Counted from the first letter of the stretch, positions 6,835 through 15,032 are shown. The stretch is DNA of 38,642 bases from Flavobacteriaceae bacterium (GCA_018699935.1 JABISF010000047.1:1-38642); one strand, 5' to 3'. Notes: generated by a model from the letters alone, not told the origin. A program made the numbers and translations.

Positions 6835-7558
6835 CCAAAGATTTTTTGTAATCAATACTTTGATCGATCAAAAATTCAATCAATTGAAATTTACGATCTT
6901 GATTGAGCAGGCTGTTGGTGGTCATTTTTTTATCGATATACTCCAAATACCCCACCACCTCATCTTTTTTGAGTTTTAAATCGGATTCAAAAAAAGCATC
7001 GTCAAAAACCATGGGTAATATCTCACTGGGTTTCATCCGATTGCGTTCTTCGGGTGTTTTTTTGGATACTGCCATGGCGATAAGTTTGGCGATATTGACA
7101 AAATCCAATCCATTTTTGAGGACTCTTTCGTCATAGGCTTCATTGACAATCTGCGAAGATTTATCGCGCTCGTAGTCGTATCCTTTAAATTCTTCTTCTA
7201 TGAGATCAAGAAATTTTTCGGTGTTTTCGGGAGTTACTACAATTTCATTCAATTCGTTGACGTTTTCATTCACCGAAACAATCAGGCGTTGCCGATTGAG
7301 GATCTCCTCTGTGATCACCACCGCACGAATCCGGTACTGTAGGGATGAAAAAATGACTTCGTCTCCCAATGCTACCGGGATTTCAAACTCGCCGGTATCA
7401 TCCGTAATGGTGTTGATTTGGGCTGAGTTATTGATCACATTGGCAGCAATGACATTGGTGTTCTTGTATAACAATTTTCCCTTGATGGGCTTTCTTTGCT
7501 GTGCTGAAAGACTCAGACTCAACAGCATCAAAATCGATAAAAAAAATGTATTTTTCAC
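6821..7558 (-). CDS. CarboxypepD_reg-like domain protein, exported
   Basis: This 245-residue protein has a signal peptide (about residues 1-19, ending LSAQ). One carboxypeptidase-regulatory-like beta sandwich follows (about 22-100; motifs GKLLYKNTNVIAANVINNS, ITDDTGEFEIPVALGD and ELNEIVVTP). This is the domain that opens many TonB-dependent receptors, but here no plug or barrel follows. The remaining 145 residues are charged and mostly helical. It is the first gene of the minus-strand run that ends in the M1 peptidase and is a plausible periplasmic partner of it. A TATATTTA sequence just upstream of the ATG resembles a -7 element. Domain call is good; role is unknown. Confidence 0.82.
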   Translation of the reverse strand: MKNTFFLSILMLLSLSLSAQQRKPIKGKLLYKNTNVIAANVINNSAQINTITDDTGEFEIPVALGDEVIFSSLQYRIRAVVITEEILNRQRLIVSVNENVNELNEIVVTPENTEKFLDLIEEEFKGYDYERDKSSQIVNEAYDERVLKNGLDFVNIAKLIAMAVSKKTPEERNRMKPSEILPMVFDDAFFESDLKLKKDEVVGYLEYIDKKMTTNSLLNQDRKFQLIEFLIDQSIDYKKSLDDTN

Positions 7559-7628
7559 TCAATAAATATAAGGTCTCTTTAAAAGATTTACACCTAAGGA
7601 ATGTTAATTTTTTTACAATATCGCATTT

Positions 7629-8078
7629 TTGGAAACTAAGATCCTACGTATTGACGCCAAAACCACCTTTGCCCTGCGGCATCCCTTGCTCCGAAAAGGA
7701 CGTCCGTTGAGCAACTGCCCTTTTGAAAACGACACCCACCCGGAAAGTTTGCATTTGGGTGCCTATGATCAAGACCGTTTGGTCGGTATTCTGAGTGCCC
7801 TTCCCAATCCCTATCCCAAGGCGCCCGACCCGTTGGGTTATCAACTCCGAGGCATAGCCGTACTTCCCTCCTATGAACGCAAAGGAATCGCATCGCAACT
7901 CATTCAAAAAGCCATAGCCATCCTTTCCAACGAACACCGTTTAGAAATCCTGTGGTTAAATGCCCGAATACAGGCACAAAATCTTTATCTTAACAACGGG
8001 TTTAAGGCCATTGGCGCAACCTTTGAAATTGCGGGCATTGGAACCCACCAACGTTTTTTTAAAAAATTCAACCCATGA
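7629..8078 (+). CDS. GNAT-family N-acetyltransferase
   Basis: This 149-residue cytosolic protein shows the GNAT acetyl-CoA-binding core: a strand RGIAVLPSYERKGIASQLIQKA (about residues 73-94), in which RKGIA is the pyrophosphate-binding loop. Strand ILWLNARIQAQNLYLNNGFKAIG and a short C-terminal strand follow. The start is most likely TTG at 7629; no ATG fits and the N-terminal strand ILRIDAKTTFALR begins right after it. The next gene overlaps by ATGA, so the two are translated together. The acceptor is unknown; pairing with a D,D-carboxypeptidase-like gene makes a cell-wall link possible but unproven. Confidence 0.85.
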   Translation: METKILRIDAKTTFALRHPLLRKGRPLSNCPFENDTHPESLHLGAYDQDRLVGILSALPNPYPKAPDPLGYQLRGIAVLPSYERKGIASQLIQKAIAILSNEHRLEILWLNARIQAQNLYLNNGFKAIGATFEIAGIGTHQRFFKKFNP

Positions 8079-8800
8079 CTCGAAGTCAGTTTTTGGCCAC
8101 CGCCATCGGGATCAGTGCCCTAAGCCAAATAAAATGTGCGCTGCCCCAAACCCCCTTTTCAAAAGAACTCTTGTTGGGTAAAGGAAAGCCGGATTTACGC
8201 AACGACCAAGTGCCCCTGTTAGAAGAAGCCGGAAGCGCATTTGAAAAAATGCAACAAGCCGCAAAAGCAGAGGGAATCCAGCTCAAAATAGTTTCGGCCT
8301 ATCGCTCCTACGACCGTCAAAAAGGAATATGGAATCGGAAATTCAAGGCCAACGCAGCGGCGGGTCTATCTCCAGAGAAAAATATTGCCAAAATCATCAC
8401 CTACTCCACCTTGCCGGGAACCTCCCGTCACCATTGGGGTACGGATGTGGATTTGATTGATGGAAATCCTCCTGCAGAGGGGGATGTGTTGGTCAGTCAA
8501 AAATTCCACAACCAAGGGCCCTATGCCCCCATGTTTGAATGGATGCAAAAAAATGCTGCCAGCTATGGTTTTTTGTTGCCTTATACGAATGACGCCCAGC
8601 GTCCTGGTTTTTATTACGAACCCTGGCATTACAGCTACGCCCCTTTGTCGATTCCCATGCTGAAAGCGTTTCTAACTTTGGATTTAAAAACCCTGTTGAC
8701 CCCAGCGGATCTGTTGGGAAAAGAATGTGTTGATGAAGCTTTTTTAAAGTCGTATTTGCAAAACAACGTCTTGGGAATTGCTGCTGCATTAAAAGAATAA
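8075..8800 (+). CDS. M15-family D-alanyl-D-alanine carboxypeptidase (VanY-like), exported
   Basis: This 241-residue protein has the M15B zinc peptidase signature: SAYRSYDRQ (about 74-82), GTSRHHWGTDVDL (R118, zinc ligands H120 and D126 region) and EPWHYSY (E182 catalytic, H185 zinc ligand). It should trim terminal D-alanine from peptidoglycan peptides. The N-terminus MTRSQFLATAIGISALSQIKC looks like an export signal with an arginine ahead of the hydrophobic stretch, somewhat Tat-like, and C21 could be a lipidation site, though the lipobox is poor. The ATG overlaps the GNAT stop (ATGA). Confidence 0.9.
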   Translation: MTRSQFLATAIGISALSQIKCALPQTPFSKELLLGKGKPDLRNDQVPLLEEAGSAFEKMQQAAKAEGIQLKIVSAYRSYDRQKGIWNRKFKANAAAGLSPEKNIAKIITYSTLPGTSRHHWGTDVDLIDGNPPAEGDVLVSQKFHNQGPYAPMFEWMQKNAASYGFLLPYTNDAQRPGFYYEPWHYSYAPLSIPMLKAFLTLDLKTLLTPADLLGKECVDEAFLKSYLQNNVLGIAAALKE

Positions 8801-8873
8801 ATGGAACACGATTTTTATTCTTGATTGAAAGCTTTTATATTTATTCTTCATTTTAACCCCCAAATTGAAACCC

Positions 8874-8981
8874 ATGGGAAAAGGAGACCGCAAAACACGC
8901 CGAGGAAAAATTATTAAAGGCTCATACGGCGTACGAAGAAGAAAAAAAATAAAACTAAAAAAACCGCAGACTAACGAATAA
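8874..8981 (+). CDS. 30S ribosomal protein THX
   Basis: This 35-residue, very basic protein (MGKGDRKTRRGKIIKGSYGV, then a run rich in R and K) matches the small THX ribosomal protein of Thermus and Bacteroidota, which sits in a cavity of the 30S head and stabilises it. The family core GKGDxKTxRGKIxxGSYGVRR is complete; the C-terminal tail PQTNE is a little longer than usual. It has its own spacer of 73 bp after the M15 gene, with TATATTTA upstream. Its last 11 bases overlap the end of convergent yaaA. The gene is easily missed because of its size. Confidence 0.92.
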   Translation: MGKGDRKTRRGKIIKGSYGVRRRKKIKLKKPQTNE

Positions 8982-9732
8982 AAACAGGGGCTTTGGCGTC
9001 CACTGTTTCCGCTTCGGAGTAGCGATAACCGTCTGCGTTAAAGGACAAAATAGTTGCTCTATTGGGTTGAGCCGTTTCGATCAAATGGCGCACCATCATT
9101 CCCCGTGCTTTTTTAGCAAAGAACGAAATTACTTTCAATTTGCCGTTTTTATAATCTTTAAAAACAGGGGCAATCACGGGAACTTTCAAAGCCTTAACAT
9201 CCACGGCATTGAAATATTCATTACTGGCCAAATTGACAAACAACTCGTCCTCCTCCAAAACATCGTTCAAGGCCATAGTGATTTTTTTGGTCCAAAAAGC
9301 GTACAAATTATTTCGTGCGCCCACCTTAAATGCCGTCCCCATTTCTAAACGATACGGCTGAATCAAATCCAAAGGTTTTAATAAACCGTATAAACCGGAA
9401 AGGATAAAAAGCTGATCCTGCAAACGCTGGACTTGTTCCGGTGGAAGGGAATAAGCATCCAACCCTTGATAGACATCACCGCTGAAGGAATAGATGGCTG
9501 GTCGGGCGTTGTCGGGGTTAAAGGGCACTTCAAAATCTTGATTTCGTTGCCAATTCAATTGCGCTAATTGGTCTGAAATATGCATCAAATTTCCCAAGGA
9601 CTTGGGGGACTTCTTTTTTAATAAAGCATTCAACTGATGGGCTTCTTTGAGAAAGCAAGGTTCCGAAAAGCTTTGTGTCGGAAGCGTTTCGCTGAAGTTC
9701 AGCGATTTTGCGGGAGAGATAACCATTTTCAT
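8971..9732 (-). CDS. yaaA: Peroxide stress protein YaaA (UPF0246)
   Basis: This 253-residue protein begins MKMVISPAKSLNF, the family opening, and carries further signatures: PAIYSFSGDVYQGLDA, LYGLLKPLDLIQPYRLEMGT, LVNLASNEYF-like (FVNLASNEYFNAV), FFAKKARGMMVRHLI and FNADGYRY. In E. coli YaaA lowers free intracellular iron during hydrogen-peroxide stress and binds DNA; the protein is cytosolic. Length is normal and no key segment is missing. It stands alone on the minus strand and is convergent with the THX gene, overlapping it by 11 bases. Confidence 0.95.
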   Translation of the reverse strand: MKMVISPAKSLNFSETLPTQSFSEPCFLKEAHQLNALLKKKSPKSLGNLMHISDQLAQLNWQRNQDFEVPFNPDNARPAIYSFSGDVYQGLDAYSLPPEQVQRLQDQLFILSGLYGLLKPLDLIQPYRLEMGTAFKVGARNNLYAFWTKKITMALNDVLEEDELFVNLASNEYFNAVDVKALKVPVIAPVFKDYKNGKLKVISFFAKKARGMMVRHLIETAQPNRATILSFNADGYRYSEAETVDAKAPVFIR

Positions 9733-9830
9733 AAGTTGCCGTTTTTAAAGCTAATAGCCATTAAAATTCAAAACTACGAGTATTTCTTTCAGCATCCAAG
9801 CCGCCAAGATTGAGGGTTTAAATACCAGTA

Positions 9831-10868
9831 TTACAAATTCTTATGTTTGGCATAATCGCGCCATTTTTCAATCAGTGCTTGAAAAGAGTCCGGAAGTGGA
9901 GCTTCGAATTGTAAATATTTTTTGGAATGTGGATGCTCAAAACCCAGCGTTTGCGCGTGAAGGGCTTGGCCTTGAAGGAACGAAAAACAGTTTTCTACAA
10001 ACTGTTTGTATTTACTAAAGGTAGTTCCTTTCAGCACCTTGTCTCCGCCATAGCGCACATCGTTGAAAAGGGTATGTCCTATATGTTTCATGTGTGCCCG
10101 AATTTGATGTGTTCGCCCGGTTTCCAATTGACATTCCACCAAAGTGACATAGCCAAAGCGCTCCAACACTTTGAAATGTGTAATGGCCGGTTTTCCTTGG
10201 CTGTTGTCTGGAAAAACTTCCATCAGCAATCTGTTTTTGGGATGACGTCCAATGGCCCCTTCAATGGTTCCTTCCGCTTCTTGTACATCGCCCCAAACCA
10301 AAGCGATGTATTTTCGCTGCGAGCTTTTATCAAAAAACTGTTTTGCCAAATGTGTCATGGCGGTTTCTGTTCGGGCAACGACCAAAAGGCCGCTGGTGTC
10401 TTTATCAATTCGATGCACCAAACCCGGGCGTTCGTTGCTGTTTTTTGGAAGCTGCTCAAAATGATGTAACAGTCCATTCAACAGCGTGCCGCTGTAATTG
10501 CCATGTCCGGGATGCACCACCATACCGGCGGCTTTGTTGACCACCGCAAGGTAGTCGTCCTCATATACCACTTCAATGTCCAAAGCTTCTGCGACCAACA
10601 AATTTTCATAGGGCGGATGCGACAGCAACACTTGTACTTGATCGCCGCCTTTGACCTTATAATTGGACTTTACACTTTTTCCATTGACAAAAATACTTCC
10701 TGCTTTGGCCGCTTGCTGAATTTTGTTGCGCGTAGCATTTTCTATGCGGGACATTAAAAATTTGTCAATCCGCAATGGAGATTGACCGCTGTCCACCGAA
10801 AAGGCATAATGCTCGTGCAAGGCCTCCGATGCCCATGCATCTTCCTCCGCTGATTTATCGATTTCCAT
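9831..10868 (-). CDS. rluD: RluD-family 23S rRNA pseudouridine synthase
   Basis: This 345-residue cytosolic protein has an S4 RNA-binding domain at about residues 31-90 (SPLRIDKFLMSR), then the RluA/RluD catalytic domain. The catalytic motif is HRIDKDTSG with D155 as nucleophile. VNKAAGMVVHPG precedes it, and TGRTHQIRAHMKHIGHTLFNDVRYGG follows. It isomerises uridine to pseudouridine in large-subunit rRNA; RluD is the best match because of the S4 domain and overall length, though RluA/RluC paralogues are not excluded. Its start overlaps the upstream PASTA gene by 14 bases, implying coupled translation. Confidence 0.9.
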   Translation of the reverse strand: MEIDKSAEEDAWASEALHEHYAFSVDSGQSPLRIDKFLMSRIENATRNKIQQAAKAGSIFVNGKSVKSNYKVKGGDQVQVLLSHPPYENLLVAEALDIEVVYEDDYLAVVNKAAGMVVHPGHGNYSGTLLNGLLHHFEQLPKNSNERPGLVHRIDKDTSGLLVVARTETAMTHLAKQFFDKSSQRKYIALVWGDVQEAEGTIEGAIGRHPKNRLLMEVFPDNSQGKPAITHFKVLERFGYVTLVECQLETGRTHQIRAHMKHIGHTLFNDVRYGGDKVLKGTTFSKYKQFVENCFSFLQGQALHAQTLGFEHPHSKKYLQFEAPLPDSFQALIEKWRDYAKHKNL

Positions 10869-11406
10869 TCCCGAGTATCAAGTCTATGGTGGACATCCGA
10901 GGGAGCAGTATTCCCGGTTTTATGGTTTCACCTTGATGCTTGATTTCAAGCACCATGTCTTTTCCAATATTATCCTGATAGGTGATTTCTCCAACTTCAA
11001 ATCCTACGGAATGGATCATGGCTTCGGCATTGCGACGGGTGATTTGGATGATGTTGGGAACGGTAATTTTTCGATAGCCCGATGGATTTATGGTTAAATA
11101 AAGTTTTCGGTTTATTTTCACTTCACTATCCGCTTCCGGAAATTGAGAAATCACAGTAAAAGGGGGAAGGGAAGCGTTGAACTTGGTGGAGTCAATCACT
11201 TCATAGCGTAGCTTTTCTTCCGCCACTTTTTGGGACACTTCAGCCAAGGTCAACCCTCTTAGGTTGGGAACTTTTTGATATTCATTGTGGCGTGTAAACA
11301 CTTTTAAACCCCATGAAACCAAAATAAATACCAATCCTAAAAAAACAACGGTATAGCCTAGTTGTTTTAAGAAAAGCCGACTCAATAAAAACCGAAGTAA
11401 CTGCAT
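10855..11406 (-). CDS. Membrane-anchored PASTA-domain protein without kinase
   Basis: This 183-residue protein has one membrane helix at about residues 17-34 preceded by a basic N-terminus, so the rest is periplasmic. Two PASTA repeats follow: about 42-110 (KVPNLRGLTLAEVSQKVAEE) and 115-180 (TVPNIIQITRRNAEAMIHS). PASTA domains bind peptidoglycan fragments and occur in Ser/Thr kinases and penicillin-binding proteins; here neither catalytic part is present. It overlaps rluD by 14 bases and is divergent from ddl, which makes a cell-wall-sensing or scaffolding role plausible. That role is inference. Confidence 0.88.
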   Translation of the reverse strand: MQLLRFLLSRLFLKQLGYTVVFLGLVFILVSWGLKVFTRHNEYQKVPNLRGLTLAEVSQKVAEEKLRYEVIDSTKFNASLPPFTVISQFPEADSEVKINRKLYLTINPSGYRKITVPNIIQITRRNAEAMIHSVGFEVGEITYQDNIGKDMVLEIKHQGETIKPGILLPRMSTIDLILGNGNR

Positions 11407-11466
11407 CGTTTAAAATTCGAGGTAAAGATAACAAAACCGCTGCTTAACGATTGCAATGAAATGCGT

Positions 11467-11474
11467 TACCTTTG
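11467..11474 (+). promoter_or_regulatory. -7 box TACCTTTG of the ddl promoter
   Basis: TACCTTTG matches the Bacteroidota TAnnTTTG element exactly and lies 18 bases before the ATG at 11493. I see no good TTTG -33 element at the usual distance. The box argues against the upstream in-frame TTG at 11472, which lies inside it. Confidence 0.5.
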
Positions 11475-11492
11475 AAAATAATTTTTTTTGAG

Positions 11493-12476
11493 ATGACAAA
11501 GCATAAGGTAGGCATTGTTTGTGGAGGCTATTCCTCCGAGTATAAAATTTCGATGAAAAGCGGACAAACCGTTTTTGATGCGCTTTCCCCCGAGGATTGG
11601 GATTGTTATTACATCCTGATTCGACCCGAGGCCTGGACCGCCAAAGACCGTGCCGGCAACACCTACACCCTTTCCCGAGGAGATTTCGCCCTGCAGGGTG
11701 AAAATGGGACTGTACGATTGGATGTTATTTTTAATGCCATCCACGGTGCTCCGGGAGAAAACGGTCAATTGGCGGCACTGTGGGAATTATTGAACATTCC
11801 GTTCAGCAGTTGCGACAGCTATGCAGCAGCACTCACCTTTAACAAAAGAGATTGTTTGACCCTATTGAGAGAAAAAAATATTCCTACGGCACAACATTAT
11901 GAGCTCAATCAAAACGACCCTATCCATTTGCATCAAATTATAGAAACCGTGGGCTTGCCCTGTTTTGTCAAAGCCAACCGATCGGGCAGTAGTTTTGGTG
12001 TTTATAAAGTAGACCATAAAGAAGATCTTCTCGAAGCAATTGAAAAGGCGTTTGAAGAAGATTCGCAACTGATTATTGAAAGTGCTTTGGACGGGGTAGA
12101 AATCAATGTAGGAGTAGGTCCTTGGAACAATAGTCTGCAGGTTTTCCCCATGACAGAAATCCAAACTCAAAATGCTTTTTTCGACTACAAAGCCAAGTAT
12201 GAAGGGGAAGCCGAGGAAATTACGCCTGCGCGAATCTCGGAGGAAGCTACTGCCCAGATTGCCTCCCTTGCCAAAAAAATTTATACCACTTTGGGGCTGC
12301 GGGGCATCGTGCGCAGTGAATTTATTTTAGTCGATAAAACCCCCTATTTTTTGGAGGTCAACACCATACCCGGGCTTACCGCCCAAAGTATTGTTCCGCA
12401 GCAGTTGGCTGTAGCCGGCATATCGTTGGCTGATTTTTTTGACGCCCTTTTAAAAAATACACTGAAAAAAAATTAA
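11493..12476 (+). CDS. ddl: D-alanine--D-alanine ligase
   Basis: This 327-residue ATP-grasp enzyme joins two D-alanines for the peptidoglycan pentapeptide, in the cytosol. Signatures are GIVCGGYSSEYKISMKSG at the N-terminus, AIHGAPGENGQLAALWELLNIPFSSCDSYAAALTFNK, the glycine/serine loop KANRSGSSFGV, and the metal/phosphate site RSEFILVDKTPYFLEVNTIPGLT. All catalytic segments are present and length is normal. I chose ATG at 11493, because an upstream TTG would fall within the promoter box. It is divergent from the PASTA gene and followed by coaD after 42 bases. Confidence 0.95.
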   Translation: MTKHKVGIVCGGYSSEYKISMKSGQTVFDALSPEDWDCYYILIRPEAWTAKDRAGNTYTLSRGDFALQGENGTVRLDVIFNAIHGAPGENGQLAALWELLNIPFSSCDSYAAALTFNKRDCLTLLREKNIPTAQHYELNQNDPIHLHQIIETVGLPCFVKANRSGSSFGVYKVDHKEDLLEAIEKAFEEDSQLIIESALDGVEINVGVGPWNNSLQVFPMTEIQTQNAFFDYKAKYEGEAEEITPARISEEATAQIASLAKKIYTTLGLRGIVRSEFILVDKTPYFLEVNTIPGLTAQSIVPQQLAVAGISLADFFDALLKNTLKKN

Positions 12477-12518
12477 TTACTTTTACCCTAGCAGTAAAGA
12501 AACATAAACTCAAAAGCG

Positions 12519-12971
12519 ATGAAACGCATGGTTTTTCCGGGATCTTTCGATCCCATCACAATTGGACATACCGACATCATAGCACGAACACTTCCGCTTT
12601 GTGATGAACTCATTATCGCTGTGGGTGAAAATTCGGATAAAAAATATATGTTTCCGCTGCAAGAGCGCATCCAATTTATAAAAAACACCTTTGAAGGTGA
12701 ACCCAAAATCAAAGTGGCTTCCTATTCCGGTCTTACTATAGATTATTGTAAAACTGTGGAAGCAACCGCCATCATCAGAGGACTCCGCAATCCTGCCGAT
12801 TTTGAATTTGAAAAAAGTGTTGCACACATCAACCGCAGACTTTCTGGAATTGAAACTCTGTTTTTACTCACTTCTGCCAACACCTCCTATGTCAGCAGCA
12901 GTATTGTACGAGAAATCATCAAATACAAAGGTGATTTTTCGCAATTGGTACCCCGGGGTGTTAAGATTTGA
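12519..12971 (+). CDS. coaD: Phosphopantetheine adenylyltransferase
   Basis: This 150-residue enzyme transfers AMP from ATP to 4'-phosphopantetheine, the penultimate step of coenzyme A synthesis. The nucleotidyltransferase signature is GSFDPITIGHTDII (about residues 8-21). IIRGLRNPADFEFE and the closing TSANTSYVSSSIVREI are also diagnostic. Length is normal for the family. It follows ddl on the same strand. Its last 11 bases overlap the end of the convergent NUDIX gene. Confidence 0.96.
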   Translation: MKRMVFPGSFDPITIGHTDIIARTLPLCDELIIAVGENSDKKYMFPLQERIQFIKNTFEGEPKIKVASYSGLTIDYCKTVEATAIIRGLRNPADFEFEKSVAHINRRLSGIETLFLLTSANTSYVSSSIVREIIKYKGDFSQLVPRGVKI

Positions 12972-13572
12972 CTTTCGCAGTGAGATCTTCTACTAATAAT
13001 TTGATGTTTTCATAGGCATTGTCCATCAATCCCATTATGTCCTCCTGAGTAACCCAACGAGCTTCTTGAATATTCTCTTCCACTTGAGGAGCTAAAGCAC
13101 CCTTATAATGGGTGTGCATCAAAAACCAATGTGTCTTTTTGAGTTTGAATTTACCATTGGCATTGTATATATGATAGGTAATGGGCAATTTTTTCTTTAC
13201 GATTAAATCAGCCACCCCAGTTTCTTCCATCACTTCACGCACCGCAGCTTCCATGATGATTTCTTTTTTTTCAATCTTCCCTTTGGGCAAATCCCATTTG
13301 TCGTTGCGATAAATAAACAAATACTTCCCGTTTTTATGTTGAACCAGTCCTCCGGCTGCTGTTACCACGGGAAATTTTTTAAAAAAATGGAAGTCCAATT
13401 TTTCTTTCACCGGGTGATACAGTCGAATCCCTTCCGTCTTTTTAGACTTAAGAGCTTTCATAATGTCTTCGGTAGAAATATATTTTATAAAGAGGAGGGG
13501 GTTGCTGTCGCTGTTTTGATCCAAAAAAGTGGTTAAAACGATTGGTTTTTGATTGTAAAAAACTTTATACAT
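12961..13572 (-). CDS. NUDIX hydrolase
   Basis: This 203-residue protein contains a complete Nudix box at about residues 98-120: G-x5-E-x7-REV-x-EE-x-GV, read as GKIEKKE, VREVMEETGV. NUDIX enzymes hydrolyse nucleoside diphosphates linked to another group; the substrate here is unknown. A 70-residue N-terminal extension (MYKVFYNQKPIVL) precedes the box. I chose ATG at 13572; an in-frame ATG at 13620 would run into pyrE coding sequence and lacks support. With this start its ATG is only six bases from the pyrE ATG on the other strand, so each promoter must lie in the other gene. Confidence 0.88.
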   Translation of the reverse strand: MYKVFYNQKPIVLTTFLDQNSDSNPLLFIKYISTEDIMKALKSKKTEGIRLYHPVKEKLDFHFFKKFPVVTAAGGLVQHKNGKYLFIYRNDKWDLPKGKIEKKEIIMEAAVREVMEETGVADLIVKKKLPITYHIYNANGKFKLKKTHWFLMHTHYKGALAPQVEENIQEARWVTQEDIMGLMDNAYENIKLLVEDLTAKVKS

Positions 13573-13575
13573 TTG
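13568..13575 (+). promoter_or_regulatory. -7 box TACATTTG for pyrE, overlapping the NUDIX start codon
   Basis: TACATTTG matches TAnnTTTG exactly and ends four bases before the pyrE ATG, which would make the pyrE message leaderless or nearly so. Its bases 13570-13572 are also the NUDIX start codon on the opposite strand. No well-spaced TTTG -33 element is certain. Match is exact, function is inferred. Confidence 0.4.
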
Positions 13576-13578
13576 CTT

Positions 13579-14223
13579 ATGATAATTAACCAAAATATTG
13601 CTCAGCAAACCGCCGAACATCTATTACAAATAAATGCAATTAAATTGAATTTGGAAAATCCATTTACTTGGGCAAGTGGATGGCGTTCTCCCATTTATTG
13701 TGACAATAGAATCACCCTCTCTTTTCCAGCTATTAGAAATTTTTTAAGCCGCAGTTTGGCTGCTGAAGTAAAAGCGCGCTATGGCAGCGATTGCATCATT
13801 GCAGGAGTAGCCACAGGAGCCATTGGTATTGGAGCTTTGGTGGCACACGAATTAAATTTACCTTTTATCTATGTGCGCCCCGAACCTAAAAAACACGGTC
13901 GTCAAAATCAAATTGAAGGGCAGCTTCAAGCCGGACAAAAAGTAGTGGTGATCGAAGATTTAATCAGTACCGGCATGAGTAGTTTGAATGCCGTAAAAGC
14001 ATTGCAAGCATCCCAAGCGGAGGTTTTGGGCATGCTGGCTTTGTTTACCTATGGTTTTGATAAAGCGGCCACCGCTTTTTCCGAAGCGCAGGTACACTTG
14101 CACACCCTTTGCGATTATGACACTTTACTAACCGTTGCTTTACAACAAAAAACCATCCCAGAAACCGCCTTAACTTGGCTGCAAGAATGGCGTGAAAACC
14201 CTGCCACTTGGGGGCCTCAATAA
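13579..14223 (+). CDS. pyrE: Orotate phosphoribosyltransferase
   Basis: This 214-residue enzyme makes orotidine monophosphate from orotate and PRPP in pyrimidine synthesis. Signatures are NPFTWASGWRSPIYCDNR (substrate region, about 28-45), the flexible catalytic loop KKHGRQNQIEG (about 104-114), and the PRPP loop VVVIEDLISTGMS (about 122-134). I chose ATG at 13579, because the family begins a few residues before the INAIKL helix; a longer in-frame start at 13549 lies within the NUDIX gene. It ends seven bases before the end of convergent birA. Confidence 0.95.
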   Translation: MIINQNIAQQTAEHLLQINAIKLNLENPFTWASGWRSPIYCDNRITLSFPAIRNFLSRSLAAEVKARYGSDCIIAGVATGAIGIGALVAHELNLPFIYVRPEPKKHGRQNQIEGQLQAGQKVVVIEDLISTGMSSLNAVKALQASQAEVLGMLALFTYGFDKAATAFSEAQVHLHTLCDYDTLLTVALQQKTIPETALTWLQEWRENPATWGPQ

Positions 14224-14230
14224 AGCATCA

Positions 14231-14974
14231 TTAACTTTTATAATCCATTCGAAACAGATGGGAAGCGTAGGTGAAAACTTTTCCTTTTTCTCGCTCAACT
14301 TGTATACAACCCCAATTATCAACCCCTCTTAAAACCCCTACAAAGGTTTCTTTTTCGTTGTACAAATGCACTTTCTCATCTTTTTTCCACAAATAGGACA
14401 GGTATTTATCTTGGAGTGTATTTGCATTTTGCATCAAACATTTCTCAAACTGAGCCCCCAAAGTTGCCCTAAAAACAGCAAATACCTTTTCGAGATCAAA
14501 AAGTTGATCGGTGATTTTTGCCATTGAAGTCGCTTGGGTCAATCCCGGAAAATCAACCTGATTGACATTTATCCCAATACCAATAATAGTCGCTTTTAAC
14601 CGCGCCTTTTGAACAATGTTTTCGATCAAAATTCCTCCCACCTTTTTATCACATGACAAAATGTCGTTGGGCCATTTAATCTTGACTTGGGGGATGCCCA
14701 AAACCATCAATGCCTCGGCCATTGCAATTGATGTGACTTTACTGATCAGAAAAATATTATTTAGATCAATCTCCTTGAACTCCTTGTAAACACTAAAGGT
14801 AAGATTGAGACCTGCCCGAGATTCCCATGGATTTTCCCGCTGCCCTCGACCTGCGGTTTGGTCGGACGCCCAAACCAAATCCCCGTCGGAACATGCTCCC
14901 TGTACATATTGATTCTTTAAATAATCACTTGTGGAAGGGATGGCATTAAGTTTGATTACATTAAAATTGGACAT
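14231..14974 (-). CDS. birA: Biotin--[acetyl-CoA-carboxylase] ligase, short form
   Basis: This 247-residue cytosolic enzyme activates biotin with ATP and attaches it to the carboxylase carrier protein. The biotinyl-AMP loop is AGRGQRENPWES (about 41-52). The catalytic KWPND (K100) and KVGGILIE follow. The N-terminal winged-helix repressor domain of E. coli BirA is absent, so this is a ligase only. A small C-terminal SH3-like domain is present (KVHLYNEKETFVGVLRGVD). It is divergent from rsfS across a 58-base spacer and convergent with pyrE. Confidence 0.93.
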   Translation of the reverse strand: MSNFNVIKLNAIPSTSDYLKNQYVQGACSDGDLVWASDQTAGRGQRENPWESRAGLNLTFSVYKEFKEIDLNNIFLISKVTSIAMAEALMVLGIPQVKIKWPNDILSCDKKVGGILIENIVQKARLKATIIGIGINVNQVDFPGLTQATSMAKITDQLFDLEKVFAVFRATLGAQFEKCLMQNANTLQDKYLSYLWKKDEKVHLYNEKETFVGVLRGVDNWGCIQVEREKGKVFTYASHLFRMDYKS

Positions 14975-15032
14975 CGTTACTTAGGTAAGCTTTCTCAAAA
15001 AGTTATAAATTTGTTTAAAATAGGGTACTTTA

